Assembly: GCF_013362815.1 (NCBI RefSeq)
Contig: NZ_JABFVK010000089.1
Coordinates: 1-64,000 of the forward strand
Direction: 5' to 3'
DNA: 64,000 bases
From: Hamadaea sp.
GTDB lineage: Bacteria; Actinomycetota; Actinomycetes; Mycobacteriales; Micromonosporaceae
A model generated the notes under the pieces. That model worked only from the letters and a program-made list of their open reading frames with translations, ran no database searches and was not told the origin of the DNA. A program made the translations under genes and the position numbers. Positions 1 to 7,357 of the stretch are shown one piece after another (position 1 is the stretch's first letter; each line of letters starts with the position of its first letter).

Positions 1-1119
1 CTCGGGCAACGGCGGTATCGCGTACCGGTGTTGGTGCGGATGCTCGCCGACGCCCAGTCCGGCAATTGGCCGCAGCCCGACGAGGCGGGGCTGGTGCGCG
101 TACTGGGTGGCCTGCTCAGTCTGGCCGAGGAGGCCGGGCATGCCTTGCCGCACAGCCCGTTCGGGCCGGGGCGCTCGGTCGCACCTCGCTGGAAACCCCC
201 GGCGATCGGGCTGGACGACCCGGTGGCCTGGTTCGTCACCGAGCAGGACACGCTGCTCACCGGCATCGAGGTCGCCGGACGGCTCAACCGCTCCGACTTC
301 GCCTGGGAGCTGGCGTTGGCCTTCGTGCCCTGGTGCGATCTGGCCGGCCATCCGGAAGTGTGGGAGACCAGTCATCAGACCGCCCTCGCCATCTGCCGTC
401 GCCTCGACGATCAGCTCGGCGTCGCCGTCACCCTCCGCGGCCTCGGCCAGCTGCACCTCTATCGCGACGAGTACGCCATGGCCGACGCGGCGTTCGGCCG
501 AGCGAGACTGCTGTTCGCCCAGCTCGGGCAGCCGGCCGGAGTGGCCGCCGCACTGTCCGGGCTCGGGGCGGTGCATCGCGTACGCGGAGAGCTGGATCTC
601 GCCGTCGACTATTACAGCCGTGCGCTGGAATCGTTTGTCGAGTGCGCCGAACCCTCCGGAGAGGCGTACGCCCGCGGCGCGATCGGCCAGGTCTGGCTGG
701 CTCGGGGCGACCTCGGCCGGGCGCAGGAGTGGCTCTCCAGCGCCCTCGAACTCGCCGATTCCATCGGCGATCGCCATCGCACCGCCCATCTGCGGCAGGC
801 GCTCGGTTCGGTCGCCCGCCGGGAGGGCCGCGAACAGGACGCCCGCGGGCTGCTCGATCAGGCGTTGGCGGGGTTCACGACGATCGGCGACATCCACGGC
901 GAGGCGTACGCCCTCGTCGAACTGGGCCGGTTGGAACAGACCCCGGCCGAGGCGGCCGACCGGCTGACCCGCGCGCTGCACATCTACCAGCGGCTCGGGG
1001 ATCGGCGGGCGGAAGCGGACACGGCCGAACGGCTCGGTCAGTTGCACGGCGCTGCCGGTCAGCGGGAGCTCGCCGCCGCGTACCTCGACGAGGCTCGGCG
1101 GCTGCGCGCCCAACTCTGA
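1..1119 (+). CDS. TPR-repeat protein, C-terminal part of an AfsR/SARP-like regulator (5' end outside window)
   Basis: The frame is open from the first base, so the gene begins upstream of the window. The visible ~370 residues are mostly tetratricopeptide repeats: helix-turn-helix units such as AVTLRGLGQLHLYRDEYAMA and LSGLGAVHRVRGELDLAVDY recur every ~40 residues from about residue 130 to the end. The segment at the very start (LGQRRYRVPVLVRMLA) resembles the end of the ATPase half of AfsR/DnrI-type or NB-ARC-TPR regulators, where an R-Y-R-x-x-L-x-R motif precedes the TPRs. I infer a signal-sensing C-terminal half of a multidomain transcription factor, but no DNA-binding or P-loop segment is visible. 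It ends in front of a long palindrome and is convergent with the next gene. Confidence 0.7.
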   Translation, partial: LGQRRYRVPVLVRMLADAQSGNWPQPDEAGLVRVLGGLLSLAEEAGHALPHSPFGPGRSVAPRWKPPAIGLDDPVAWFVTEQDTLLTGIEVAGRLNRSDFAWELALAFVPWCDLAGHPEVWETSHQTALAICRRLDDQLGVAVTLRGLGQLHLYRDEYAMADAAFGRARLLFAQLGQPAGVAAALSGLGAVHRVRGELDLAVDYYSRALESFVECAEPSGEAYARGAIGQVWLARGDLGRAQEWLSSALELADSIGDRHRTAHLRQALGSVARREGREQDARGLLDQALAGFTTIGDIHGEAYALVELGRLEQTPAEAADRLTRALHIYQRLGDRRAEADTAERLGQLHGAAGQRELAAAYLDEARRLRAQL

Positions 1120-1134
1120 CGCTCGCCTGATGCA

Positions 1135-1195
1135 TGCAGATCACGGTTACGCAGGCTAAAACCGGGGTGGGAAGCATGCGTAACCGTGATCTGCA
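1135..1195. terminator. 19-bp perfect inverted repeat between convergent genes (palindrome element A1)
   Basis: The arms are tgcagatcacggttacgca (1135-1153) and its exact complement (1177-1195), around a 23-nt loop that starts ggctaaa. It lies between two convergent genes and can act as a bidirectional terminator. A closely related copy, with the same arms and loop start, lies at 13411-13481. Confidence 0.75.
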
Positions 1196-1201
1196 GCGCA
1201 A

Positions 1202-2302
1202 TTAGACCTGGGTGATCCGGATGGCGTCGGCGATGACGTAACCGGTGCCGGAGGTCCACCGGCTCACGGCGACGACGTCCTGCGCACCGGCACCGAAGGC
1301 GAAGGTGCCGACCGTGTTCCACTTGCCGCCGTTGGCCTGCTGGTTCACGGTGACGGTCTGGTTGCCGGAGGAGGAGAAGACGACGTACGGCGTGGTGGCG
1401 TTGTAGCCCGTGTTCGCCGGGTAGTAGGTCTCGATCTTGTAGTTGCCGGCGCTCGGCAAAGTGGCGCTGTAGTACGCCGCGTCACTGGCCGCCACGGGGT
1501 CGGCGTACCGGTAGTCGGCTCCATAGCGCTGAGTCGAGTAGGTGGAGGTGCCCCAGTTCGCCGAGGCGCGGAACGAGCTGGAGGTGTTGTCGACCGTCAC
1601 GGTGAACGCCGGAGTACTGCCCAGCGCGGCCGCGACGTCCAACCGCAGCTGCGGGAGCATCGCGTAGAAGGCGTCACCCGGGCACTCGGTCGAGTAGAAG
1701 TCGCGGTGACCGTAGATCTTCGTCGCGGAGATGCCGTACTTGCTGCAGATGTACGCACACAGCTGCACCAGGTTGTTGTAGAGCGCGGTCGTCGGGGTCA
1801 CGCTGGTGTAGGTGCCCTCGTTCTCGATGCCGATCGCCTTGTCGTTCTGCCCGGGGCAGTGCGCGCCGACGACCATGCCGCTGCCGGAGGTCAGGTGGGA
1901 CAGGCTGTAGTGCCGGCCTTCCATGATGTAGCCACCCCGGGACACGGTGAAGTGCTGCCCCGTGTCCGACCAGCCGTTGGAGTCCATGTGGTAGTTCTGG
2001 ATCGTCCGGGCCAGCGAGTACGCGTGCGACTGCGTGTAGTCGGTCGAGTTCGCGGTCGCGGTGTGGTGGATCAGGATCTTGTCCGGGTTGGTGGAGATCT
2101 GGGTCAACGTCGACGAGGGGTTCCGAGCGCCCCAAGTCGCGCAGCTGGCGATGGTGGGCGTGGTGACGGCGAACGCCGGGGTGCCCGAGAGCAGCTCGAC
2201 TCCGCCGATGGTGGCGCCGACTCCGAGCAGGACCGCGCCGCGCATCATCGCGCGCCGGGAGACGGCCGAATCGAACGGATTCGGTGAGGTGGGGACCGAC
2301 AT
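1202..2302 (-). CDS. Tat-exported N-acetylmuramoyl-L-alanine amidase (PGRP/Amidase_2) with golvesin-type C-terminal domain
   Basis: Predicted secreted peptidoglycan amidase of 366 residues. The start at 2302 is chosen because GGAGGA lies 5 nt upstream; a longer frame exists but has no ribosome-binding site. Residues 15-45 form a twin-arginine signal (SRRAMMRGAVLLGVGAT...PAFA). The amidase domain (about 50-215) carries the expected zinc ligands: H79 in LIHHTAT, H199 in YGHRD and C207 in STECPG. Residues ~235-366 (FTVTVDNTSSSFRASANWG...) match the beta-sandwich domain often called golvesin C-terminal or Xly-type, probably a carbohydrate-binding accessory. By family knowledge it cleaves the amide bond between MurNAc and the stem peptide outside the cell. 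It appears monocistronic, with convergent neighbours on the left. Confidence 0.88.
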   Translation of the reverse strand: MSVPTSPNPFDSAVSRRAMMRGAVLLGVGATIGGVELLSGTPAFAVTTPTIASCATWGARNPSSTLTQISTNPDKILIHHTATANSTDYTQSHAYSLARTIQNYHMDSNGWSDTGQHFTVSRGGYIMEGRHYSLSHLTSGSGMVVGAHCPGQNDKAIGIENEGTYTSVTPTTALYNNLVQLCAYICSKYGISATKIYGHRDFYSTECPGDAFYAMLPQLRLDVAAALGSTPAFTVTVDNTSSSFRASANWGTSTYSTQRYGADYRYADPVAASDAAYYSATLPSAGNYKIETYYPANTGYNATTPYVVFSSSGNQTVTVNQQANGGKWNTVGTFAFGAGAQDVVAVSRWTSGTGYVIADAIRITQV

Positions 2303-2378
2303 CGTGTTCCTCCGGGGAGGGAGATGGGATGAGGGGTCCCGCGCAGCCAGCAATTCGTAGCATCCGCGAATAGCGAAG

Positions 2379-3047
2379 TCAATCCATCCAGCCCGGCCGG
2401 ACCAGTCCCGCCTCGTACGCCGTGACCACCAGCTGCGCCCGGTCGCGGGCGCCGAGTTTCACCATCGCCCGGCTGACGTGCGTCTTGGCGGTCAGCGGGC
2501 TCACCACCAACCGGTTCGCTATCTCCTCATTGGACAGTCCCAGCCCGACGAGGGCCACCACCTCCCGCTCCCGCTCCGTGAGCTGAGCAAGCTGGCCGGT
2601 GGGTGGGGACGGCGCTCGGGAGCGGGTGGCGTACTCGGCGATGAGCCGGCGGGTGACGCCCGGCGACAGCAGGGCGTCACCCGCGGCGACCACCCGCACC
2701 GTGCGTACGAGGTCGGCCGGTTCGGTGTCCTTGACCAGGAAACCGGCCGCGCCGTCGCGCAACGCGGTGAATACGTACTCGTCCAGCTCGAACGTCGTCA
2801 GGATGATGACCTTCACGTCGGCCAGCTCAGGGTCGTCCGCGATCCGCCGAGTCGCCGCAAGGCCGTCCAGCTGCGGCATCCGGATGTCCATCAGCACGAC
2901 GTCCGGCCGCGTCTCGCGAGTCACCCGCACGGCTTCCGCGCCGTCGTTCGCCTCTCCCACCACCTCGACGTCCGGCTGCGCGTCCAGCAGAGCGCGAAAA
3001 CCTGCGCGCACAAGCGCCTGATCGTCGGCCAGAACCACTCGGATCAC
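2379..3047 (-). CDS. NarL/LuxR-family response regulator
   Basis: Cytoplasmic DNA-binding response regulator of 222 residues. The receiver domain (1-120) shows the acidic pair D8/D9, phospho-acceptor D54 in VLMDIRMPQLDG, and K106 in FLVKD. A LuxR-type helix-turn-helix fills about 155-215 (LTEREREVVALVGLGLSNEE...TAKTHV). Its ATG overlaps the kinase stop by 4 nt (ATGA), so the two are translationally coupled and form a two-component system. The 18-bp palindrome upstream of the operon (4378-4395) is a candidate binding site. The target genes cannot be read from sequence. Confidence 0.93.
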   Translation of the reverse strand: MIRVVLADDQALVRAGFRALLDAQPDVEVVGEANDGAEAVRVTRETRPDVVLMDIRMPQLDGLAATRRIADDPELADVKVIILTTFELDEYVFTALRDGAAGFLVKDTEPADLVRTVRVVAAGDALLSPGVTRRLIAEYATRSRAPSPPTGQLAQLTEREREVVALVGLGLSNEEIANRLVVSPLTAKTHVSRAMVKLGARDRAQLVVTAYEAGLVRPGWMD

Positions 3048-4012
3048 AGGGGAAACACCGCCATCACCTCGAAACCGCCGCGCCCGTCCGGCTGCGCGGT
3101 GGCCAGGCCCCCCACCGACGCCGCCCGCTCCTGAATGCCGATCAGACCGCGCCCGCCCTCATGCCCGTCGGGCTTCGGACTCGCCGGCCCGGGATCGGCC
3201 ACCCCCACCGTCACCGCACGGTCCGCGTACTGCACGACCAGGGTCGCGGTCCGCGCGCTGCTGTGCCGCATCACGTTGGTCAAGGCCTCTTGAATGATGC
3301 GATACGCCGAAAGCCCTACCGTCGCCGGTAACGTCTGCCGGGGGCCGAGCGTCTCCACCTCGACCTTCAATCCGGCCGCTCCGGCCTGCTCGATCAGATC
3401 GTCCACTCGGGACAGATCCGGGTTGGGTGACCGGGGCGCCTCGTCGGAACGAAGGCTCGCCAGCACCGACCGCACCTCGGCCAGGCCGTCCCGGCTCGCC
3501 TCCTTGATCGCCTGCAGCGCTGGGCGTATCTCCTGTGGCTGAACATCCATGACCTCGAGCGCGACCGACGCGCGGACATTGATGAGCGACAAGCTGTGAG
3601 CCAGGACGTCGTGGAGTTCGCGTGCGATCCGGACGCGTTCGTCCGCGGCCTGGCGTTTCTCCTGCTCACTGCGCCGCCGCCGCTCCTCGGCCTGATACCG
3701 GCGGTACGCCTCGCGGCGAGCGCGGGCGAACGGGCTGGCGATGGCGACGACGGTGCTCGGGATGATCGGCGGGAACGGCAGCCCGAGCAGCAGGTACGCG
3801 ACGTTGACCAAGCCGGTGACCGTGCTGGCGACGACGGGCCACCGGCGCAGCAGCACGAGCGCCAGCGGCCCGGCGACGAGCAGTCCGAGTTGGACCGCCG
3901 TCACCGGGACCTGCCGGACGCCGCTGACCGCGAGGGCGATGAAGACCTGGATCAGGGCGAGCCCGAGCGGCCAGCCACGCCGCCGCCCGTGCCACCGTTC
4001 CGGTTGCTCCAT
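3044..4012 (-). CDS. Membrane histidine kinase, HisKA_3 type (NarX/DesK-like)
   Basis: Sensor kinase of 322 residues. The N-terminal 90 residues hold about four hydrophobic segments (15-30, 38-56, 59-76, 80-93) with short loops, so there is no large extracellular sensor and the signal is probably membrane-borne. After a basic linker comes the HisKA_3 dimerisation helix with RELHDVLAHS (phosphorylated His at 134), then the HATPase with N-box around N246 (QEALTNVMRH) and G-box GGRGLIGI (287-294). The start at 4012 has AGGA at 8 nt; an ATG at 4021 would add three residues. The frame is open further upstream, but that part overlaps the SHOCT gene in another frame and looks non-coding. It is coupled to the response regulator. 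Confidence 0.9.
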   Translation of the reverse strand: MEQPERWHGRRRGWPLGLALIQVFIALAVSGVRQVPVTAVQLGLLVAGPLALVLLRRWPVVASTVTGLVNVAYLLLGLPFPPIIPSTVVAIASPFARARREAYRRYQAEERRRRSEQEKRQAADERVRIARELHDVLAHSLSLINVRASVALEVMDVQPQEIRPALQAIKEASRDGLAEVRSVLASLRSDEAPRSPNPDLSRVDDLIEQAGAAGLKVEVETLGPRQTLPATVGLSAYRIIQEALTNVMRHSSARTATLVVQYADRAVTVGVADPGPASPKPDGHEGGRGLIGIQERAASVGGLATAQPDGRGGFEVMAVFPL

Positions 4013-4028
4013 CGCCCTCATCCTGCCA

Positions 4029-4298
4029 TCACGGGGTACGCGGAGCGTCCAGGACGGACATGCGCTCGCGGTACTCCTGCTCGTTGATCTCACCCCGGGC
4101 GTAGCGCTGGGCGAGGATGACGCGCGGGTCGCTGTCTCCGCCGAAACGCCAGTGACCGTGCGGGCCGTGGCCGTTTCGCCAGTGACGCCGCCAGAACAGC
4201 CCCCGGATGACGACGAACAGCAGGATCCAGAACGGAATCCACAGCCAGGGCCCGAAGAACCACCAGCCGCCCCAGTAACCTGCATGTGCGAGAACCAT
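4029..4298 (-). CDS. Small membrane protein with C-terminal SHOCT domain
   Basis: An 89-residue protein. Residues 8-36 form a strongly aromatic hydrophobic segment (YWGGWWFFGPWLWIPFWILL) that probably spans the membrane, followed by a His/Arg/Trp-rich linker. The last 35 residues match the SHOCT oligomerisation motif (DPRVILAQRYARGEINEQEY). A GGAGG ribosome-binding site lies 6 nt before the ATG. It is the first gene of the operon with the kinase and regulator, ending 16 nt before the kinase start. Such SHOCT partners commonly accompany NarL-type two-component systems, but the biochemical role is unknown; modulation of the kinase is inference. Confidence 0.82.
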   Translation of the reverse strand: MVLAHAGYWGGWWFFGPWLWIPFWILLFVVIRGLFWRRHWRNGHGPHGHWRFGGDSDPRVILAQRYARGEINEQEYRERMSVLDAPRTP

Positions 4299-4377
4299 TT
4301 CTTCCCTCCCTCATCTCTTACCTCGAGGGTGGTTCTTCGCCGCCTTCTTTTCATCGCACCGTGGGCGACACTTGCTC

Positions 4378-4395
4378 GTACTCCCCCGGGAGTAC
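4378..4395. promoter_or_regulatory. 18-bp palindrome upstream of the SHOCT-kinase-regulator operon (candidate operator)
   Basis: Perfect 8-bp arms (gtactccc / gggagtac) flank a CC spacer, about 80 nt upstream of the SHOCT start. The position and symmetry suit a dimeric NarL-type regulator, so autoregulation is a reasonable inference. Confidence 0.5.
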
Positions 4396-4426
4396 TCGCT
4401 TTGGGCGCTCGCGCCTTTTGGCGCTG

Positions 4427-4478
4427 GATCAGGGTTCTGGGTCGAATCTTGGGCGGTATTCGACCCAGAACCCTGATC
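4427..4478. terminator. 21-bp perfect inverted repeat downstream of the arginase-family gene
   Basis: Arms 4427-4447 and 4458-4478 are exact complements (left arm begins gatcagggttctggg) around a 10-nt loop. It lies 27 nt past the stop of the minus-strand arginase-family gene and upstream of the SHOCT operon, consistent with a terminator. It is one of several unusually long palindromes in the window. Confidence 0.7.
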
Positions 4479-4504
4479 TTGTCCCGTCCGCGGGCCGGTG
4501 CCGG

Positions 4505-5488
4505 TCAGGCGGACTGCGTCTGGTCGCTCGACCTGCGCGGCCGGGGCACGGCCTTCTTCCGAGCCACCGGGCGGGGCTGCTGCACCAGCGGAGCCAGGCC
4601 GGCGACCAGCATCTCGACGACCTCGCGCGCGTACGAGCCTTCCGGGTCGTGATCCGGATCGAAGACGGTCAGCTCCATGCCGAGGCACTCGGGCGTGCCG
4701 ACCAGCCCGGCGATCAGCATCTCCAGCTCGGCGAAGGCGATGCCGCCCGGGTCGGGGGCGTCCACCGCCGGCATCACCGCCGGGTCGAGCACGTCCACGT
4801 CGACGTGCAGCCAGAAGCCGGCGCACTGGGCGAGCTGGTCGCGAGCCCATTGCGCGCTGCGGGCGGCGCCCGCGGAGCGCAGTGCGGTCACCGGGCGTAC
4901 CGAGAATCCACCGGCGGCCAGGTCGAGGCGGTACTCGTCGTGCTCCCGGATGCCGAGGACGACCACGTCGGTGTCGCGGACGTAGGGACGGCGTGCCTCG
5001 ATCCCGGCCAGTTCGATCTGGCCCCGGCCGGTCACCAGAGCCAAGTCCTCACCGGCGGCGGCACCGACGTACGGCGCGTTTCCCGGATGACGGAAGTCGG
5101 AGTGCCCGTCGACGAAGACGAGCCCGACCCGGCCGTCCACCTCGTCACCGAGCCGATGCATCGCCACCATCGAGCCGAGCAGCACCGAGCAGTCACCGCC
5201 GAGGATCAGCGGGAACTCCCCCGCGTCCACGATCGCGCCGATCCGGTCGGCCAGCCGCTGGGAGTACGCCGAGATCTGCGCCGCCTGAGCGACGCCGTCG
5301 CCGGGACGCCAGTCGCCCGGGTCGTAGCGCGGCGGAGTGAGACAACCCGCGTCCCGAGCGGCGAGCCGGTCGACCAGTCCGTGGTCACGCAGTGCGCCGG
5401 GTGCCTTGGCGCACCCCGGAACCGAGGTGGCCGTGGGTGGGCGCAAGCCGAGATTGGTCGGTGCGTCGAGCACCGCGATCCGTCTCAT
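4505..5488 (-). CDS. Arginase/agmatinase-fold (ureohydrolase family) enzyme with GGDCS variant motif
   Basis: A 327-residue member of the arginase/agmatinase/formiminoglutamase fold. The dinuclear metal site is largely intact: D127, H129, D131 in FVDGHSD; D230, D232 in HVDVDVLDP; E272 in GMELTVFD. The usual GGDHS is GGDCS, placing C100 where the first metal-binding His should be. The last ~25 residues are a basic tail. The family hydrolyses guanidino substrates (arginine, agmatine, guanidinobutyrate) to urea. The substrate here is not assignable, and the Cys change may alter metal preference or activity. The start has GGAGGG upstream. It is a single gene ending before a strong palindrome. Confidence 0.82.
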   Translation of the reverse strand: MRRIAVLDAPTNLGLRPPTATSVPGCAKAPGALRDHGLVDRLAARDAGCLTPPRYDPGDWRPGDGVAQAAQISAYSQRLADRIGAIVDAGEFPLILGGDCSVLLGSMVAMHRLGDEVDGRVGLVFVDGHSDFRHPGNAPYVGAAAGEDLALVTGRGQIELAGIEARRPYVRDTDVVVLGIREHDEYRLDLAAGGFSVRPVTALRSAGAARSAQWARDQLAQCAGFWLHVDVDVLDPAVMPAVDAPDPGGIAFAELEMLIAGLVGTPECLGMELTVFDPDHDPEGSYAREVVEMLVAGLAPLVQQPRPVARKKAVPRPRRSSDQTQSA

Positions 5489-5577
5489 CTGCCGCCCTCC
5501 CCCCTCGCGTACGCGTCGCGTGAACCCCCTGTTGTGCGACCGATGCCTGCAGGCCGAGGATAGCGATCTATACCAAC

Positions 5578-6495
5578 CTAATAAAGAGCGCTGGCCAGAG
5601 CCCGCCGAGCGGCGACGACAGCCGGATCGTCCGGCCCCGCGATGGTGAACAAAGAGACTAGGTGCTGACGTACCTTCTCCCGATCGTCACCGAACACCCG
5701 GCGGACGAGCGCGATGAGCCGGGCGTACGCCTCGTCGGCCTGACCGCTCAGCGCCTCGACGTCGGCGGCCAGCAGTTGGGCTTCCAGGTCGTCCGGGGCG
5801 GCCGCGGCGGCGGCCAGCAGCTCCCGGGGATCGTGGCCCTTGATCCGCTTGTTCGCGACGACCTGGGCCAGACCGGCCTCGGCAGCGGCGTCCCGGGGCG
5901 ACTCGGACAGGATCTTCTGGTACGCCCGCTCGGCCGCGTCGAGGTCGCCCATCATCAGGGCGTCGTCGGCCTCTTCGAGCCGGGGGTCCTCGGGTGTCTC
6001 CACCTCGACGCCACCGGCGCGCAGCACCGCGTCGAGCCATTGCCGCAGCTGGGCCTCGGGGAGCTGACCGGGCAGGCCGTCGATGGGCTGCCCGCCGACG
6101 AACGCGAAGATCGTCGGCAGCGCCTGGATGCGAAGCGCCTGAGCGAGCTGCGGGTCGGTACGCACATCCGACCGGGCCAGCACGAAGCTGCCGTCCGCGG
6201 CGAACTGCTCCAGCGCGGGGTCGCCGGCGTACTGCCCGCTCGCGACGAACTCCAGGACGACCGGAATCGTCCGCGACCGTTCCACGACGTCCCGCTGGAA
6301 CGTCTGAACGGTGACGTCGACCGGCGCGTTGGCCCCGGCGAACCGCGGAATCCCGGTGTCGCCGCCGTCCGGCGCGCCCGCCGCAGGCGGCGCTTCCGCC
6401 TCCGGCTGCGAAGCGGTGGACCGCAGCGCGCTGAGGTCCACCGCACCTCGGGTGAAGATCGACTGCCCGCGGCTCGGGTCTCGGGGATCCGTCAT
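5578..6495 (-). CDS. Thioredoxin-TPR protein (CnoX/YbbN-like) lacking CXXC
   Basis: A 305-residue cytoplasmic protein. After a ~55-residue disordered Pro/Ala-rich leader there is a thioredoxin fold (about 57-165: VTVQTFQRDVVERSRTIPVV, ALRIQALPTIFAFVGGQPI with the cis-Pro segment), then TPR-like helices to the end (ADDALMMGDLDAAERAYQKI). The normal redox motif is replaced by ASGQYAGD, so no catalytic cysteine remains. E. coli CnoX acts as a holdase and escorts clients to GroEL. An oxidation-independent chaperone or scaffold role is inferred here. The start fits a leaderless mRNA: TAAACT lies 6 nt before ATG. Confidence 0.83.
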   Translation of the reverse strand: MTDPRDPSRGQSIFTRGAVDLSALRSTASQPEAEAPPAAGAPDGGDTGIPRFAGANAPVDVTVQTFQRDVVERSRTIPVVLEFVASGQYAGDPALEQFAADGSFVLARSDVRTDPQLAQALRIQALPTIFAFVGGQPIDGLPGQLPEAQLRQWLDAVLRAGGVEVETPEDPRLEEADDALMMGDLDAAERAYQKILSESPRDAAAEAGLAQVVANKRIKGHDPRELLAAAAAAPDDLEAQLLAADVEALSGQADEAYARLIALVRRVFGDDREKVRQHLVSLFTIAGPDDPAVVAARRALASALY

Positions 6496-6501
6496 GCCCT
6501 T

Positions 6502-6507
6502 AGTTTA
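6502..6507 (-). promoter_or_regulatory. -10 box (TAAACT) for leaderless transcription of the thioredoxin-TPR gene
   Basis: On the minus strand TAAACT (TANNNT type) ends 6 nt before the ATG at 6495, with no Shine-Dalgarno. This arrangement is typical of leaderless actinobacterial promoters. Confidence 0.55.
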
Positions 6508-6514
6508 GGCAGGC

Positions 6515-7357
6515 TCATGACGACCCGACGACGAGCGTCACGCTCCCGTCCTCCGCGTGGTCGATGGTGAACAGCGTGCCGGGCGGGAACTCCTCGAGAA
6601 CCTCCGGCGGCAGCTGCACGGTGCCGTCGCCCGCCACCACCGCGAAGTCCTGGCCGTTACGGCCTTCCGCGCCGACCCGGCCGTCCCGGATGGTGACCAC
6701 CCGCCCGAGCCGCGTACCGACGTCGCCGTCGTGTGTGACGACGACCACGGTGGTGCCACGCTCGGCGTTGATCGTCTCCAGGGCGGAGATCACCTCGTCG
6801 CGGCCGCCGGTGTCCAGCTGGCTCGTCGGCTCGTCGACCAGCAGCAGACCCGGGGAAGCGGCGATGCCGACCGCGAGCGCTGCTCGCTGCCGGGCGCCCG
6901 GGGCCAGCTCGTGCAGCCGCGTCTTGCCCTGGCCGGGCAGCCCGACCAGGTCCAGCACCCGCTCCGGGTCCTCGAGCGCGATGCCCGACGTCGAGGCGGC
7001 ACGCCGTTGCGCCAGCCACACGTTGCGGTAGAGCGACGCGTACGGCAACAGGTTCCGGGCCGCGCCCTGCAGGACGATGCCGATACGCGTACCGCGTAGC
7101 CGGGAGATCTCCCGGTCACTCAGCCGCCCCATGTCGTACGTCCCGACGGTGACCCGCCCGGCCGACGGCCGCAGCAGGCCGCCGAGCAGCGCGACCAGGG
7201 TCGACTTGCCGGAACCCGAGGGGCCGACGAGCGCCACCATCTCGCCCGGCGAGATGGTCAGATCCACGCCGGAGAGCGCGACAACGTCACCGCCCTCGCC
7301 CCGGTAGATCTGCACGACTCGCCGGCAGGCGACAGCGAGACCAGCGTGCTCACTCAC
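6515..7357 (-). CDS. MacB/LolD-type ABC ATPase with C-terminal AbrB-like beta domain
   Basis: A 280-residue ATPase. Walker A is GPSGSGKST, the Q-loop sits in GIVLQGAARN, Walker B is LLLVDEPTSQLD and the H-loop is VVTHD. The signature is degenerate: LAPGARQR instead of LSGGQQQR. After the nucleotide-binding domain, the last ~50 residues (FAVVAGDGTVQLPPEVL...) have the pattern of an AbrB/SpoVT swapped-hairpin unit: G-x-V-x-L-P, then P-P-G-T, then DGSVTL. The GTG at 7357 overlaps the stop of the upstream permease (GTGA); the open frame continues far upstream in that gene's shadow and was discarded. It is the last gene of a permease-permease-ATPase operon and powers that transporter. Confidence 0.88.
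   Translation of the reverse strand: MSEHAGLAVACRRVVQIYRGEGGDVVALSGVDLTISPGEMVALVGPSGSGKSTLVALLGGLLRPSAGRVTVGTYDMGRLSDREISRLRGTRIGIVLQGAARNLLPYASLYRNVWLAQRRAASTSGIALEDPERVLDLVGLPGQGKTRLHELAPGARQRAALAVGIAASPGLLLVDEPTSQLDTGGRDEVISALETINAERGTTVVVVTHDGDVGTRLGRVVTIRDGRVGAEGRNGQDFAVVAGDGTVQLPPEVLEEFPPGTLFTIDHAEDGSVTLVVGSS

Noticed and set aside
3044-4354. Longer histidine kinase with an N-terminal Ser/Cys-rich extension
   Set aside because: The extension lies antiphase within the SHOCT gene, has no family similarity and no ribosome-binding site; the kinase starts at 4012 or 4021.
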